A stretch of 64,000 nt of DNA from Cryptosporangium minutisporangium. Lineage in GTDB: Bacteria > Actinomycetota > Actinomycetes > Mycobacteriales > Cryptosporangiaceae. Of this stretch, positions 23,232-32,705 are shown in pieces. Made by a program: the position numbers and the translations under genes. The notes beneath the pieces are model-generated. The model had not been told where the DNA came from, made no database searches, and saw only the letters and a program-made list of their open reading frames with translations. Numbering within the stretch: position 1 is the stretch's first letter; the number at the start of each line of letters is the position of its first letter. The stretch covers positions 50,934-114,933 of the forward strand of contig NZ_BAAAYN010000030.1 in assembly GCF_039536245.1 (NCBI RefSeq), given 5' to 3'.

Positions 23232-24112
23232 GCGCTCAAGTGATGACCCGACCGGAGACCCGGACCCAGCGGAGCAGCCCGGGCAAACCCCGGCGCCGCC
23301 GGGTCGGCAACGTACCGGCCGGCCTCGCGGCCGGCGTCTGGTTCCTGATCGTCGCGGTACCGATCTACTTCATCGTGGTGACGAGCATCCGCACCCAGGA
23401 CGCCTACGTCACCGACGGCCCGCTGGATCCGCCCACCTCGGTGACGCTCGACAACTACTCGAACGTCCTGGAGCTGGGCTTCGCGACGTTCCTCCGCAAC
23501 AGCGTGATCGCGGCGGTGGCCACCGTTGTGCTCGTGCTGGTGCTCGCGCTGCCCGCCGCCTACGCGATCGTGCGGGGGCGTAGTCGCGCGGTGCGGATGG
23601 GCTTCACGCTGTTCCTGGTCGGGCTGGCGATCCCGGCGCAGGCGGTGATCATCCCGATCTACCTGATCATCACCCGCCTGAACCTCTACGACAGCCTCAC
23701 CGCGATCGTGCTGCCGACCGCCGCGTTCTCGCTGCCGATGGGTGTGGTGGTGCTGACCAGCGCGCTCCGGGACATCCCCGGCGAGCTGTACGAGGCGATG
23801 ACGGTCGACGGCGCCGGGCCGGGCGTGCTGTTCCGGAGGCTCGTCCTGCCGCTCTCCCGGCCGGCCCTGGCCAGCGTCGGGATCTTCGCCGGGCTGAACG
23901 CCTGGAACGGCTTCCTGTTCCCCCTCGTCCTGACGCAGAGCGCGGACCAGCGGGTGCTCCCGCTCGGGCTGTGGAACTTCCAGAGCCAGTACGGCACCGA
24001 CGTCCCGGGGCTGCTCGCCGCGGTGGTGCTCTCCGCGCTGCCCGTCCTGGCTCTCTACCTCTTCGGCCGACGTCACCTACTCAGCGGCCTGGCCGCCGGA
24101 TTCGGTAAGTGA
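23228..24112 (+). CDS. Sugar ABC transporter permease (MalG-type)
   Basis: A 294-residue partner permease. A basic N-terminal stretch of about 35 residues precedes the first helix; the EAA loop is YEAMTVDGAGPGVLFRRLVLP. GTG 23228 overlaps the previous stop. Its own stop lies 9 bases before the ATG of the GH43 gene, completing a transport-and-hydrolysis operon. Confidence 0.93.
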   Translation: MSAQVMTRPETRTQRSSPGKPRRRRVGNVPAGLAAGVWFLIVAVPIYFIVVTSIRTQDAYVTDGPLDPPTSVTLDNYSNVLELGFATFLRNSVIAAVATVVLVLVLALPAAYAIVRGRSRAVRMGFTLFLVGLAIPAQAVIIPIYLIITRLNLYDSLTAIVLPTAAFSLPMGVVVLTSALRDIPGELYEAMTVDGAGPGVLFRRLVLPLSRPALASVGIFAGLNAWNGFLFPLVLTQSADQRVLPLGLWNFQSQYGTDVPGLLAAVVLSALPVLALYLFGRRHLLSGLAAGFGK

Positions 24113-24120
24113 GGATCTTT

Positions 24121-25752
24121 ATGGCGCTCGACTCCGTGACGGAACTCGCGGCACCGCCCGCAGTGATCCAGAACCCGGTGCTGACCGGCTTCCATCCCGA
24201 CCCGTCGATTCTCCGGGTGGGGGAGGACTACTACCTCGCGACCTCGACGTTCGAATGGTTCCCGGGGGTCGGGCTGCACCACTCGCGCGACCTCGTGCAC
24301 TGGCGGTCGCTGGGCGGGGCGCTGACCACCGAGGAACTCCTCCAGATGCGCGGCGTCCGGGACTCCGGCGGGGTGTGGGCGCCCTGCCTGTCCTACGCCG
24401 ATGGGCTGTTCTACCTGGTGTACTCGAACGTCGGCACGTACGGCGGTGGGTTCTGGGACACCCCGAACTTCGTCGTCACCGCCCCGGACATCACCGGTCC
24501 GTGGTCGGAGCCGGTGCGGCTGCACTCGCTGGGCTTCGACGCGTCGATGTTCCACGACGACGACGGCCGCAGCTGGATGCTCAGCATGGCCGCGGACTTC
24601 CGGCCGGGGCGCGAGGTGTTCGCCGGCATCGTGCTGCAGGAGTACGACCGCGCGGCGCGGCGGCTGCGCGGGGAGCCGACGACGATCTTCACCGGTACGC
24701 AGGCCGGGCTGGTCGAGGGCCCGCACCTCTACCGGCACGACGGCTGGTACTACCTGGTGACCGCCGAGGGCGGTACGCAGTGGGAGCACCAGGTGACGGT
24801 GGCGCGGTCGCGGACGATCGCCGGGCCCTACGAGGTGGACCCGGCGGGGCCGATGCTGACGTCCTGGCCCGACCCGACGCTGGCGCTGCAGAAGGCGGGT
24901 CACGGCTCGCTCGTCGCGACACCGGACGGGGAGTGGTACCTCGCGCACCTGACCGGGCGGCCGCTCACCGAGCGCGGACGCTGCGTTCTGGGGCGGGAGA
25001 CCGCGCTCCAGCGGGTGGAGTGGAGCGCGGACGGTTGGCCCCGGGTTCCGGGCGGGCGGCCCAGCAGCGAGGTGGTCGCGCCGCGTCTCGAGCCGCACCC
25101 GTGGCCGGCCGAGCCGGAGCGGGACGACTTCGACGCGCTGGTGCTCGGATCGCCGTGGAGCACGCTGCGGCGGCCCCCCTCGTCGGACTGGCTCAGCCTG
25201 ACCGAGCGCCCCGGGCAGCTGCGGCTCTACGGCGGCGAATCGCCGGTCTCGCTCCGCGACTCCAGTCTGGTCGGACGCCGGATCGAGCACCTGTCCTGTG
25301 CGTTCGAGACCCGGGTGAGTTCCGCGCCGGCCACGTTCCGCCACATGGCCGGAGTCGCGGCGTACTACAACACGCTCAACTGGGCGTACGCCCGGCTCAC
25401 CTGGCACGAGGTGCACGGGCCGTGCGTGGACGTGCTGGTCTCCGACCGGGGCCGGCTGGTCAACGCCAGCGCGCCGGTCCCGGTCGCCGACCCGGCTGCG
25501 GGCGTGACGCTGCGTGCCGAGCTCGACCGCGCGTCGCTGCGCTTCGGGTACGCGATCGGTGACGGCGCGCTGCAGTGGTGGCCGGAGACGCACGACGCCA
25601 CCCGGCTCTCCGACGAGTACGCGCTGGAGATCTACGACGCGAGGGAGAAGGTGTCCGGGTTCACCGGGGCGTTCTTCGCGCTCTGGGCGCAGGACCTGAC
25701 CGGCGGCCAGCTCCCCGCCGACTTCGCCTACGCGACGTACGAGCGGCGCTGA
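24121..25752 (+). CDS. Glycoside hydrolase family 43 beta-xylosidase/arabinofuranosidase
   Basis: A 543-residue cytosolic enzyme with no signal peptide: a five-bladed GH43 propeller (about 15-320) and a C-terminal concanavalin-like beta-xylosidase domain. Expected catalytic residues are visible: the base Asp in GFHPDPSIL, the pKa-tuning Asp in FDASMFHDDDG and the acid Glu in VEGPHLY. It likely releases xylose or arabinose from imported oligosaccharides. ATG 24121 has GAGG 6 bases upstream; GTG 24109, overlapping the permease stop, is an alternative. It closes the operon and is followed by a terminator. Confidence 0.93.
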   Translation: MALDSVTELAAPPAVIQNPVLTGFHPDPSILRVGEDYYLATSTFEWFPGVGLHHSRDLVHWRSLGGALTTEELLQMRGVRDSGGVWAPCLSYADGLFYLVYSNVGTYGGGFWDTPNFVVTAPDITGPWSEPVRLHSLGFDASMFHDDDGRSWMLSMAADFRPGREVFAGIVLQEYDRAARRLRGEPTTIFTGTQAGLVEGPHLYRHDGWYYLVTAEGGTQWEHQVTVARSRTIAGPYEVDPAGPMLTSWPDPTLALQKAGHGSLVATPDGEWYLAHLTGRPLTERGRCVLGRETALQRVEWSADGWPRVPGGRPSSEVVAPRLEPHPWPAEPERDDFDALVLGSPWSTLRRPPSSDWLSLTERPGQLRLYGGESPVSLRDSSLVGRRIEHLSCAFETRVSSAPATFRHMAGVAAYYNTLNWAYARLTWHEVHGPCVDVLVSDRGRLVNASAPVPVADPAAGVTLRAELDRASLRFGYAIGDGALQWWPETHDATRLSDEYALEIYDAREKVSGFTGAFFALWAQDLTGGQLPADFAYATYERR

Positions 25753-25760
25753 GGGACGCC

Positions 25761-25792
25761 CGGCCCCAACCCCCGGCGGTGGGTTGGGGTCG
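25761..25792 (+). terminator. Terminator of the oligosaccharide operon
   Basis: Twelve base pairs (25761-25772/25781-25792, one G-T pair) enclose an 8-base loop, beginning 8 bases after the GH43 stop. No T-run. Confidence 0.75.
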
Positions 25793-25881
25793 GTGCCCGG
25801 CGCGATATCGCCGGAATGCGGGGGACTACCCGGGGTTAGGGTTGCGGCACAACGACTTTCCTCGGACCCAGGAGTACAACC

Positions 25882-26673
25882 GTGCGCATCGCGCTCTTCG
25901 CTCACCCCGGCGGCCGTGCCTTCGGCGTCGTGGAAGGGCCGGCCGGAACCGACGATCCGGAGGCGCTGACGATCGCGGAGATCGAGGGTGTGCCGTTCGC
26001 CGGCATCCAGTTCACCGGCGAACGGTGGGCGCTCGCCGACGTCCAGTTGCTACCGCCGATCCTGCCCAGCAAGGTGGTCGGCATCGGCCGCAACTACGCC
26101 GCCCACGCCAGCGAGCTCGGCAACCAGGTCCCCAGCGCGCCGCTGCTGTTCCTCAAGCCGCCGACCACGGTCATCGGTCCGGGCGCGCCGATCCGGCTCC
26201 CGGTCGACTCGAAGCAGGTCGAGCACGAGGCCGAGCTCGCCGTCGTGATCGGCGGCAAGGGCGCCCGCGCGGTGAGCCGCGAGAAGGCGATGGAATCGGT
26301 CTTCGGCTACACCTGCGCCAACGACGTCACCGCCCGCGACCAGCAGCGCGCGGACATCCAGTTCACCCGGGCCAAGGGTTACGACTCGTTCTGCCCGATC
26401 GGGCCGTGGATCGAGACCGACCTCAAGTACGCCGACGTCGGCGTGCAGGCGCTGGTCAACGACGAGGTGAAGCAGGACGGCCGTACCAAGGACATGATCT
26501 TCGACGTCCCGACGCTGGTCTCCTACGTCTCGCACGTGATGACGCTGCTGCCCGGCGACGTGATCCTCACCGGCACCCCCTCCGGCGTCGGGCCGATCGT
26601 CGCCGGCGACTCGGTCAGCGTCCGCATCGAGGGTCTCGGCACCCTGACCAACCCCGTAGCCAACCGCGCCTGA
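25882..26673 (+). CDS. Fumarylacetoacetate hydrolase family protein
   Basis: A 263-residue member of the FAH superfamily (hydrolases, decarboxylases and isomerases of 2-oxo acids). It has VVGIGRNYAAHASELG, the metal-site Glu pair in EHEAELAVVIG, the Asp in CANDVTARD, and LLPGDVILTGTPSGVG. The specific substrate is unknown, though this gene is regularly found next to gltX in actinomycetes. GTG 25882 has AGGAG 7 bases upstream; TAGGGT (25837-25842) may be its -10. The gltX start is 9 bases after its stop, so they are co-transcribed. Confidence 0.92.
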   Translation: MRIALFAHPGGRAFGVVEGPAGTDDPEALTIAEIEGVPFAGIQFTGERWALADVQLLPPILPSKVVGIGRNYAAHASELGNQVPSAPLLFLKPPTTVIGPGAPIRLPVDSKQVEHEAELAVVIGGKGARAVSREKAMESVFGYTCANDVTARDQQRADIQFTRAKGYDSFCPIGPWIETDLKYADVGVQALVNDEVKQDGRTKDMIFDVPTLVSYVSHVMTLLPGDVILTGTPSGVGPIVAGDSVSVRIEGLGTLTNPVANRA

Positions 26674-26682
26674 AGGATTTCC

Positions 26683-28173
26683 GTGTCGACCACCCTGCAC
26701 CGCGATCCGTCCGTACGAGTGCGGTTCTGTCCGTCGCCCACCGGTAACCCGCACGTCGGGTTGGTCCGGACCTGCCTGTTCAACTGGGCGTTCGCTCGCC
26801 ACCACGGTGGGACGTTCGTGTTCCGGATCGAGGACACCGACGCCGCCCGCGACTCGGAGGAGTCGTACCAGCAGCTGCTGGACTCGCTGCGCTGGCTCGG
26901 CCTGGACTGGGACGAGGGCCCCGAAGTCGGTGGTCCGTACGGGCCGTACCGGCAGTCGGAGCGGCGGGACGTGTACGCCGACGTCGTCGCGAAGCTCACC
27001 GACGCCGGGTACCTCTACGAGTCGTTCTCCACGGCCGAGGAGATCGAGGCCAGGCACCGTGCCGCCGGCCGCGACCCGAAGCTCGGCTACGACAACCACG
27101 ACCGGAACCTCACCGACGCCGAGAAGGACGCGTTCCGCGCCGCCGGCCGGTCGCCGGTGCTGCGGTTCCGGATGCCCGACGACTCGATCGGCTGGACCGA
27201 CCTGGTCCGCGGCGACGTCACGTTCGCGCCCGGCACGGTGCCGGACTACGTCGTCGTGCGGGGGAACGGCGACCCGCTCTACCCGCTGGTGAACCCGGTC
27301 GACGACGCGCTGATGCGGATCACCCACATCCTGCGTGGTGAGGACCTGCTGCCCAGCACCCCGCGGCAGATCGCGCTCTACCGTGCGCTCATCGACGTCG
27401 GCGTGGCCGAGCGGGTACCGGAGTTCGGGCACCTGCCGTACGTCATGGGGGAGGGCAACAAGAAGCTCTCCAAGCGCGACCCGCAGGCCAACCTGCTGCA
27501 CTACCGCGAGCGCGGTTTCCTGCCCGAAGGGCTGCTGAACTACCTCGCGCTGCTCGGCTGGTCGATCGCCGAGGACCGCGACATCTTCACGCTGCGGGAG
27601 ATGACCGAGGCGTTCGACGTCCGGCGGGTGAGCCCGAACCCGGCGCGCTTCGACGGCAAGAAGTGCGAGGCGATCAACGCCGCGCACCTCCGGCTGCTCG
27701 CGCCGGACGACTTCGCCGAGCGGTTGGTGCCCTACCTCGCGGGCGCCGGCCTGGTGTCCCCGGAGCCGACCGAGGCCGAGCGGGCGCTGATCACCGCGGC
27801 TGCGCCGCTGGTCCAGGAGCGGATGCCGGTCCTCGGCGACGCGCGCGGCATGCTCGGGTTCCTGTTCGTGAAAGACATCACTGTCGACGCCGACGTGCAG
27901 GCGAAGGTGCTCGGTCCCGACGCCGCCCCGGTGCTGGACGCGACGATCGCGGTGCTCGACGGGTTGGCGCCGTGGGCGGCCCCGGAGATCGAGAACGCGC
28001 TGAAATCGGCGTTGGTGGACGGCCTCGGGCTCAAGCCGCGGAAGGCGTTTGCGCCGGTCCGGGCCGCGATCACGGGCCGAACGGTGTCGCCGCCGCTCTA
28101 CGAGTCGATGGAGCTGCTCGGCGCGGAACAGACCCTGGCGCGGCTGCGGGCCGCCCGCGAGACGATCGGTTAG
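26683..28173 (+). CDS. gltX: Glutamyl-tRNA synthetase
   Basis: A 496-residue class I aminoacyl-tRNA synthetase (discriminating or non-discriminating type not decided). The HIGH-like element is [10 protein letters not shown] near the N-terminus and the KMSKS-like element KLSKRD near residue 265; an anticodon-binding domain follows. GTG 26683 has GAAGGA 6 bases upstream. tRNA-Glu and tRNA-Gln genes follow within 360 bases, an apt neighbourhood since actinomycetes usually make Gln-tRNA through Glu-tRNA(Gln) amidation. Confidence 0.97.
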   Translation: MSTTLHRDPSVRVRFCPSPTGNPHVGLVRTCLFNWAFARHHGGTFVFRIEDTDAARDSEESYQQLLDSLRWLGLDWDEGPEVGGPYGPYRQSERRDVYADVVAKLTDAGYLYESFSTAEEIEARHRAAGRDPKLGYDNHDRNLTDAEKDAFRAAGRSPVLRFRMPDDSIGWTDLVRGDVTFAPGTVPDYVVVRGNGDPLYPLVNPVDDALMRITHILRGEDLLPSTPRQIALYRALIDVGVAERVPEFGHLPYVMGEGNKKLSKRDPQANLLHYRERGFLPEGLLNYLALLGWSIAEDRDIFTLREMTEAFDVRRVSPNPARFDGKKCEAINAAHLRLLAPDDFAERLVPYLAGAGLVSPEPTEAERALITAAAPLVQERMPVLGDARGMLGFLFVKDITVDADVQAKVLGPDAAPVLDATIAVLDGLAPWAAPEIENALKSALVDGLGLKPRKAFAPVRAAITGRTVSPPLYESMELLGAEQTLARLRAARETIG

Positions 28174-28243
28174 CCCTGGAGTGCGGGGCCGGTGGCGGGC
28201 TCGGTCCGTCCGCCCACCGGCCACCGCCCGGGGTGGGGCCGAT

Positions 28244-28273
28244 TTGGGAGCGGGCGGAAGTCTCGGCTAGAGT
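28244..28273 (+). promoter_or_regulatory. Putative promoter of the tRNA pair
   Basis: TTGGGA (28244-28249) and TAGAGT (28268-28273), 18 bases apart, about 70 bases upstream of tRNA-Gln. The interval 28274-28343 would be the 5' leader removed by RNase P. Confidence 0.45.
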
Positions 28274-28343
28274 TACTGACGTTGCGAGCGGATGACCGCC
28301 AAGCAGACGCCTCGCAGCAAGAAGCTCGGTAGTACAGCAATAT

Positions 28344-28415
28344 TGGGGTATGGGGTAATTGGCAGCCCGACGGTTTCTGGTTCCGTTAGTCTAGGTTCGA
28401 GTCCTGGTACCCCAG
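28344..28415 (+). tRNA. tRNA-Gln (CTG anticodon)
   Basis: A full cloverleaf: acceptor TGGGGTA/TACCCCA, discriminator G, T-arm CTAGG-TTCGAGT-CCTGG, anticodon CTG at 28377-28379. The top anticodon-stem pair is T-T. The 3' CCA is not encoded. Confidence 0.95.
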
Positions 28416-28455
28416 CTCCAACAGCGTTCGACCCCTCAGTTGAACGTTGTCCTAG

Positions 28456-28528
28456 GGCCCCGTCGTCTAGCGGCCTAGGACGCCGCCCTCTCAAGGCGGT
28501 AGCGCCGGTTCGAATCCGGTCGGGGCTA
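28456..28528 (+). tRNA. tRNA-Glu (CTC anticodon)
   Basis: Acceptor GGCCCCG/CGGGGCT (first pair G-U), discriminator A, anticodon stem CCGCC/GGCGG with loop CTCTCAA (anticodon 28490-28492), T-arm GCCGG-TTCGAAT-CCGGT. CCA is not encoded. It lies 40 bases after tRNA-Gln; the spacer contains a 9-bp near-perfect inverted repeat around ACAGCGTTC, probably a processing hairpin. Confidence 0.96.
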
Positions 28529-28534
28529 CAAGTG

Positions 28535-28568
28535 AAAGGCCCGGTCGCACTCGTGCGACCGGGCCTTT
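28535..28568 (+). terminator. Terminator of the tRNA operon
   Basis: A perfect 15-bp stem (28535-28549/28554-28568) with a CTCG loop begins 7 bases after tRNA-Glu; the stem's own 3' end supplies TTT. Confidence 0.92.
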
Positions 28569-28636
28569 GTCGTTCCGTTACCTGGCCGTCGCGGGTCGGC
28601 GCGGAACCGGACGGGCTCCTGGCGCGCCCAACCTCC

Positions 28637-28750
28637 ATGCGCCCTCCCGGGTTACGAATCGAGCTCGTGCTCTTCATCCTCACGGTGCTCGCGGTGGTCG
28701 CCTGGTTCGTCTGGCACGAGACTCGTCCGCCCGCACCGATCGACTACTGA
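28637..28750 (+). CDS. 37-residue single-helix membrane miniprotein
   Basis: ATG 28637 to TGA 28750 encodes 37 residues: a short basic start (MRPPGLR), one hydrophobic helix (LVLFILTVLAVVAWFVW) and a Pro-rich tail ending PAPIDY. Codons are strongly GC-ending in the helix region. No ribosome site is evident and I do not recognise the family. The following interval 28751-28970 shows no gene. Confidence 0.5.
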   Translation: MRPPGLRIELVLFILTVLAVVAWFVWHETRPPAPIDY

Positions 28751-28970
28751 CTCCCTCGGCCAGCAGCCTGGCGGTGAGGTCCTCCGCGTGTCTCGCTGCA
28801 ACGCGCCGTACGGATAAAAGATGGTTCGCCCCAGACACGCTTTCCAGTCCCGTAAGGCCCGCGAACATCACCCGCGTCTGATTCATCCTGTTAAATGACC
28901 TGTGACAGAGCTATGTACAGGTTTGAGGGATCCAGACGGGTCCACTGACTGTGGACAGGTAGGTGTTGAT

Positions 28971-29561
28971 ATGAAGCCCAGGTTCCGCCGCCTCGCGCAC
29001 GCGGGCGCTGCAACCGTCGGAGCCGCGGTCACGGCGTTCGTCCTCGCGGGCGGATCGACCGCGAACGCGGACCAGCTCGAACTGCTGCCCGGTGTCCCGG
29101 CAGTGGCCGGGGTGCCGAACCAGGCCAGTGCTCCGGCCGAGGAGGAGACCCCAGAGGCCAACCCGGTGGTGCCGGGTGCGTCCCGCGGGCCGGAGGTGCC
29201 GGAGACGACGCCGCCCGAGGAGGCGGAGAACCAGCCCGTCGTGCCGACCGGCCAGCCGCAGGTGCCGGAGACGACGCCGCCGGGCGAGGAGACCAGTACG
29301 CAGCCCGTCGTGCCCGCGGCGAGCCCGACGCCGAGCGGGACGCCCAGCGAGGGTGTCGGGACGCAGCCGGCCGTGCCGGCGAGCCCTACGCCCAGTGAGG
29401 GAGTCGCCACCGGGCCCGCGGTGCCGGAGACCGCGGAGAACCAGCCGCAGTTGCCGGTTACCGGCCGGGACGACGGCCCGATGATCGCGGCCCTCGGTGG
29501 CCTCACCCTGGCCGCCGGCGCGGGCCTCGTGCTCGCCACCCGCAGACGCCGGGTCCGCTGA
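28971..29561 (+). CDS. Sortase-anchored (LPXTG) surface protein
   Basis: A 196-residue secreted protein: signal peptide of about 34 residues (basic MKPRFRR, hydrophobic core, ANA cleavage site), a spacer rich in Pro, Thr, Glu and Val with degenerate repeats (VPETTPPEE, QPVVP, PTPSEG), then LPVTG at 161-165, a hydrophobic helix and the basic tail RRRRVR. This is a classic sortase substrate that displays a flexible Pro-rich stalk on the wall. ATG 28971 has AGGTAGGTG upstream. No sortase gene is nearby. Confidence 0.85.
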   Translation: MKPRFRRLAHAGAATVGAAVTAFVLAGGSTANADQLELLPGVPAVAGVPNQASAPAEEETPEANPVVPGASRGPEVPETTPPEEAENQPVVPTGQPQVPETTPPGEETSTQPVVPAASPTPSGTPSEGVGTQPAVPASPTPSEGVATGPAVPETAENQPQLPVTGRDDGPMIAALGGLTLAAGAGLVLATRRRRVR

Positions 29562-29613
29562 CCTACCGCGCCGCGTGCCCCTGTGGCCCGCCGGCGCCCA
29601 CCACACGTGCGAT

Positions 29614-29637
29614 GGCCCCGGGCTCCTGCCCGGGGCC
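29614..29637. terminator. Terminator between the LPXTG gene and ndgR
   Basis: GGCCCCGGG (29614-29622) and CCCGGGGCC (29629-29637) pair perfectly around a 6-base loop between two convergent genes, so it can serve both strands. Confidence 0.75.
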
Positions 29638-29670
29638 GTCGTGGTTCCCATGCTTGTGCAAGAGCCCCTG

Positions 29671-30369
29671 CTACAGCCCGGACAAGCGCTGGCCCGCCCG
29701 GATGACCTGCACCGCGTGGCGCTCGCCGGGGCGGCGGCCGAGGCGCTCTATCGGGCCGGAGATCGAGATCGCGGCGATCACGCGCCCCTGCCGGTCCCGC
29801 ACCGGCGCGGACACCGACGCGACGCCGGGCTCCCGCTCGGCGACGCTCGACGCCCACCCGCGACGCCGCACCTCGGCGAGCGTCCGCCCGCTGAACCGGC
29901 ACCGCGGCAGCAGCGGAAGCACCGACTCCGGCGGCTCCCAGGCCAGCAGCACCTGTGCGCCGGAGCCCGCGGTGATCGGCAGCGCGGTGCCGACCGGAAC
30001 CGTGTCACGCAAACCACTCGACCGTTCGGCGGCGGCCACGCAGATCCGCTCGTCCGCGCGGCGAAGATAGAGCTGGGTGCTCTCCCCGGTCGCGTCGCGC
30101 AACTGGGCCAGCACCGGCGACGCCGCGGTCAGCAGCGCGTCGGGAGCGGCGTTGGCCAGTTCGGCCAGCCGCGGCCCGGGACGCCAGCGTCCGGCCTCGT
30201 CGCGAACGAGCAGCCGATGCGCCTCGAGCGCCTGCGCGAGGCGGTGCGCGGTTGCCCGGGGAAGGCCGGAACGCTCGACGAGCTCGGCCAGGCTGGCGCC
30301 GTCGACCGTGGCCTCGAGGATCGCTACGGCCTTGTCGAGAACACCGACACCGCTGATAGTCTGTCCCAC
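29671..30369 (-). CDS. ndgR: IclR family regulator, NdgR type
   Basis: A 232-residue IclR protein: N-terminal winged helix (GVGVLDKAVAILEA, LAELVERSGLPRATAHRLAQAL) and a C-terminal ligand domain. Its place, divergent from leuCD, is that of NdgR/AreB in Streptomyces and its mycobacterial counterpart, which controls leuCD and other amino-acid genes. GTG 30369 starts MGQTISGVGV; direct repeats overlap this start codon. Family assignment is firm; NdgR orthology is inferred from synteny. Confidence 0.88.
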   Translation of the reverse strand: MGQTISGVGVLDKAVAILEATVDGASLAELVERSGLPRATAHRLAQALEAHRLLVRDEAGRWRPGPRLAELANAAPDALLTAASPVLAQLRDATGESTQLYLRRADERICVAAAERSSGLRDTVPVGTALPITAGSGAQVLLAWEPPESVLPLLPRCRFSGRTLAEVRRRGWASSVAEREPGVASVSAPVRDRQGRVIAAISISGPIERLGRRPGERHAVQVIRAGQRLSGL

Positions 30370-30391
30370 AAGACGAAACTACCATCCCACA
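30364..30391. promoter_or_regulatory. Direct repeats in the ndgR-leuC intergenic region
   Basis: TCCCACA occurs at 30364-30370 and again at 30385-30391, 21 bases apart (two helical turns), within the 53-base gap between the divergent starts. The first copy overlaps the ndgR start codon. Suitable for a tetrameric IclR protein binding one face of the helix. Confidence 0.4.
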
Positions 30392-30422
30392 TCGCAGGAA
30401 GTCATGAGGTTGGGAGCCTGAC

Positions 30423-31847
<1,425 letters not shown>

Positions 31848-31852
31848 GAACG

Positions 31853-32452
31853 ATGGAGAAATTCACCACGCACACCGGCCGGGCGGTGCCGCTGCGCCGG
31901 TCCAACGTCGACACGGACCAGATCATCCCGGCCGTCTACCTGAAGCGGGTCACCCGCACCGGGTTCGAGGACGGGCTGTTCTCGGCGTGGCGCGCCGATC
32001 CCGAGTTCGTGCTCAATCAGCCGCAATACGCGAACGCCACGGTGTTGGTCGCCGGGCCTGAGTTCGGCACCGGATCGTCGCGTGAGCACGCGGTGTGGGC
32101 GTTGAAGGACTACGGCTTCAAGGTCGTCATCTCGCCGCGTTTCGCCGATATCTTCCGCGGTAACTCGCTCAAGGCAGGTCTGCTCACGGTTGTCCTCCCG
32201 GAAGCGACCGTGGAGTGGCTCTGGAAGACGATCGAGGCGGATCCCACCACCGAGATCACCGTCGATCTGGACGCGCAGCAGGTGCGGGTCGGCGACCGGA
32301 TCGAGGAATTCGAGTTCGACGAGTACAGCCGTTGGCGGCTGATGGAAGGGCTCGACGACATCGGCCTCACACTGCGCCACGCGGACGCCGTCGACGCTTT
32401 CGAGAAGCAGCGTCCGAGCTGGTTGCCGCGGACGCTGAGCGCGGCTCAGTAG
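31853..32452 (+). CDS. leuD: 3-isopropylmalate dehydratase small subunit
   Basis: The 199-residue swivelling-domain subunit that completes LeuCD. Recognisable are [32 protein letters not shown] and [12 protein letters not shown] 31853 sits 5 bases after leuC. A strong Rho-independent terminator follows its stop by 29 bases. Confidence 0.97.
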   Translation: MEKFTTHTGRAVPLRRSNVDTDQIIPAVYLKRVTRTGFEDGLFSAWRADPEFVLNQPQYANATVLVAGPEFGTGSSREHAVWALKDYGFKVVISPRFADIFRGNSLKAGLLTVVLPEATVEWLWKTIEADPTTEITVDLDAQQVRVGDRIEEFEFDEYSRWRLMEGLDDIGLTLRHADAVDAFEKQRPSWLPRTLSAAQ

Positions 32453-32481
32453 GCGCTGCAAGGCGTTTCCTCTCGGCTCTG

Positions 32482-32519
32482 GCGGCCGGAATTCGTTGCG
32501 GGCAACGGATTCCGGCCGC
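32482..32519 (+). terminator. Rho-independent terminator of leuCD
   Basis: A 17-bp stem (32482-32498/32503-32519, one G-U pair) with a CGGG loop, followed by TTCGTTTTTG. One of the two best U-tract terminators in the window. Confidence 0.93.
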
Positions 32520-32615
32520 TTCGTTTTTGCCGGAACAGAGCGCTTCTCACGCGTAAACCGGGCGTGTGCGAGGAGAAACCGTTACGACACAACGAAATTC
32601 GTCCTCCCGTGGTCA

Positions 32616-32644
32616 TTGTGCGTTCTCGAAAGCGGGCCTAACGT
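32616..32644 (+). promoter_or_regulatory. Candidate hup promoter
   Basis: TTGTGC (32616-32621) and TAACGT (32639-32644) with a 17-base spacer, giving a leader of about 55 bases before the GTG at 32706. Confidence 0.45.
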
Positions 32645-32705
32645 TCGCGCCGAGGCGTCCGGCCTGCGCGCATTCGTACTTGATGCGCACTTTGAGGGGG
32701 AACTA

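Noticed and set aside
28292-28636. ORF running through both tRNA genes
   Set aside because: It spans two clear tRNAs and the terminator; only its last 37 codons (28637-28750) look coding.
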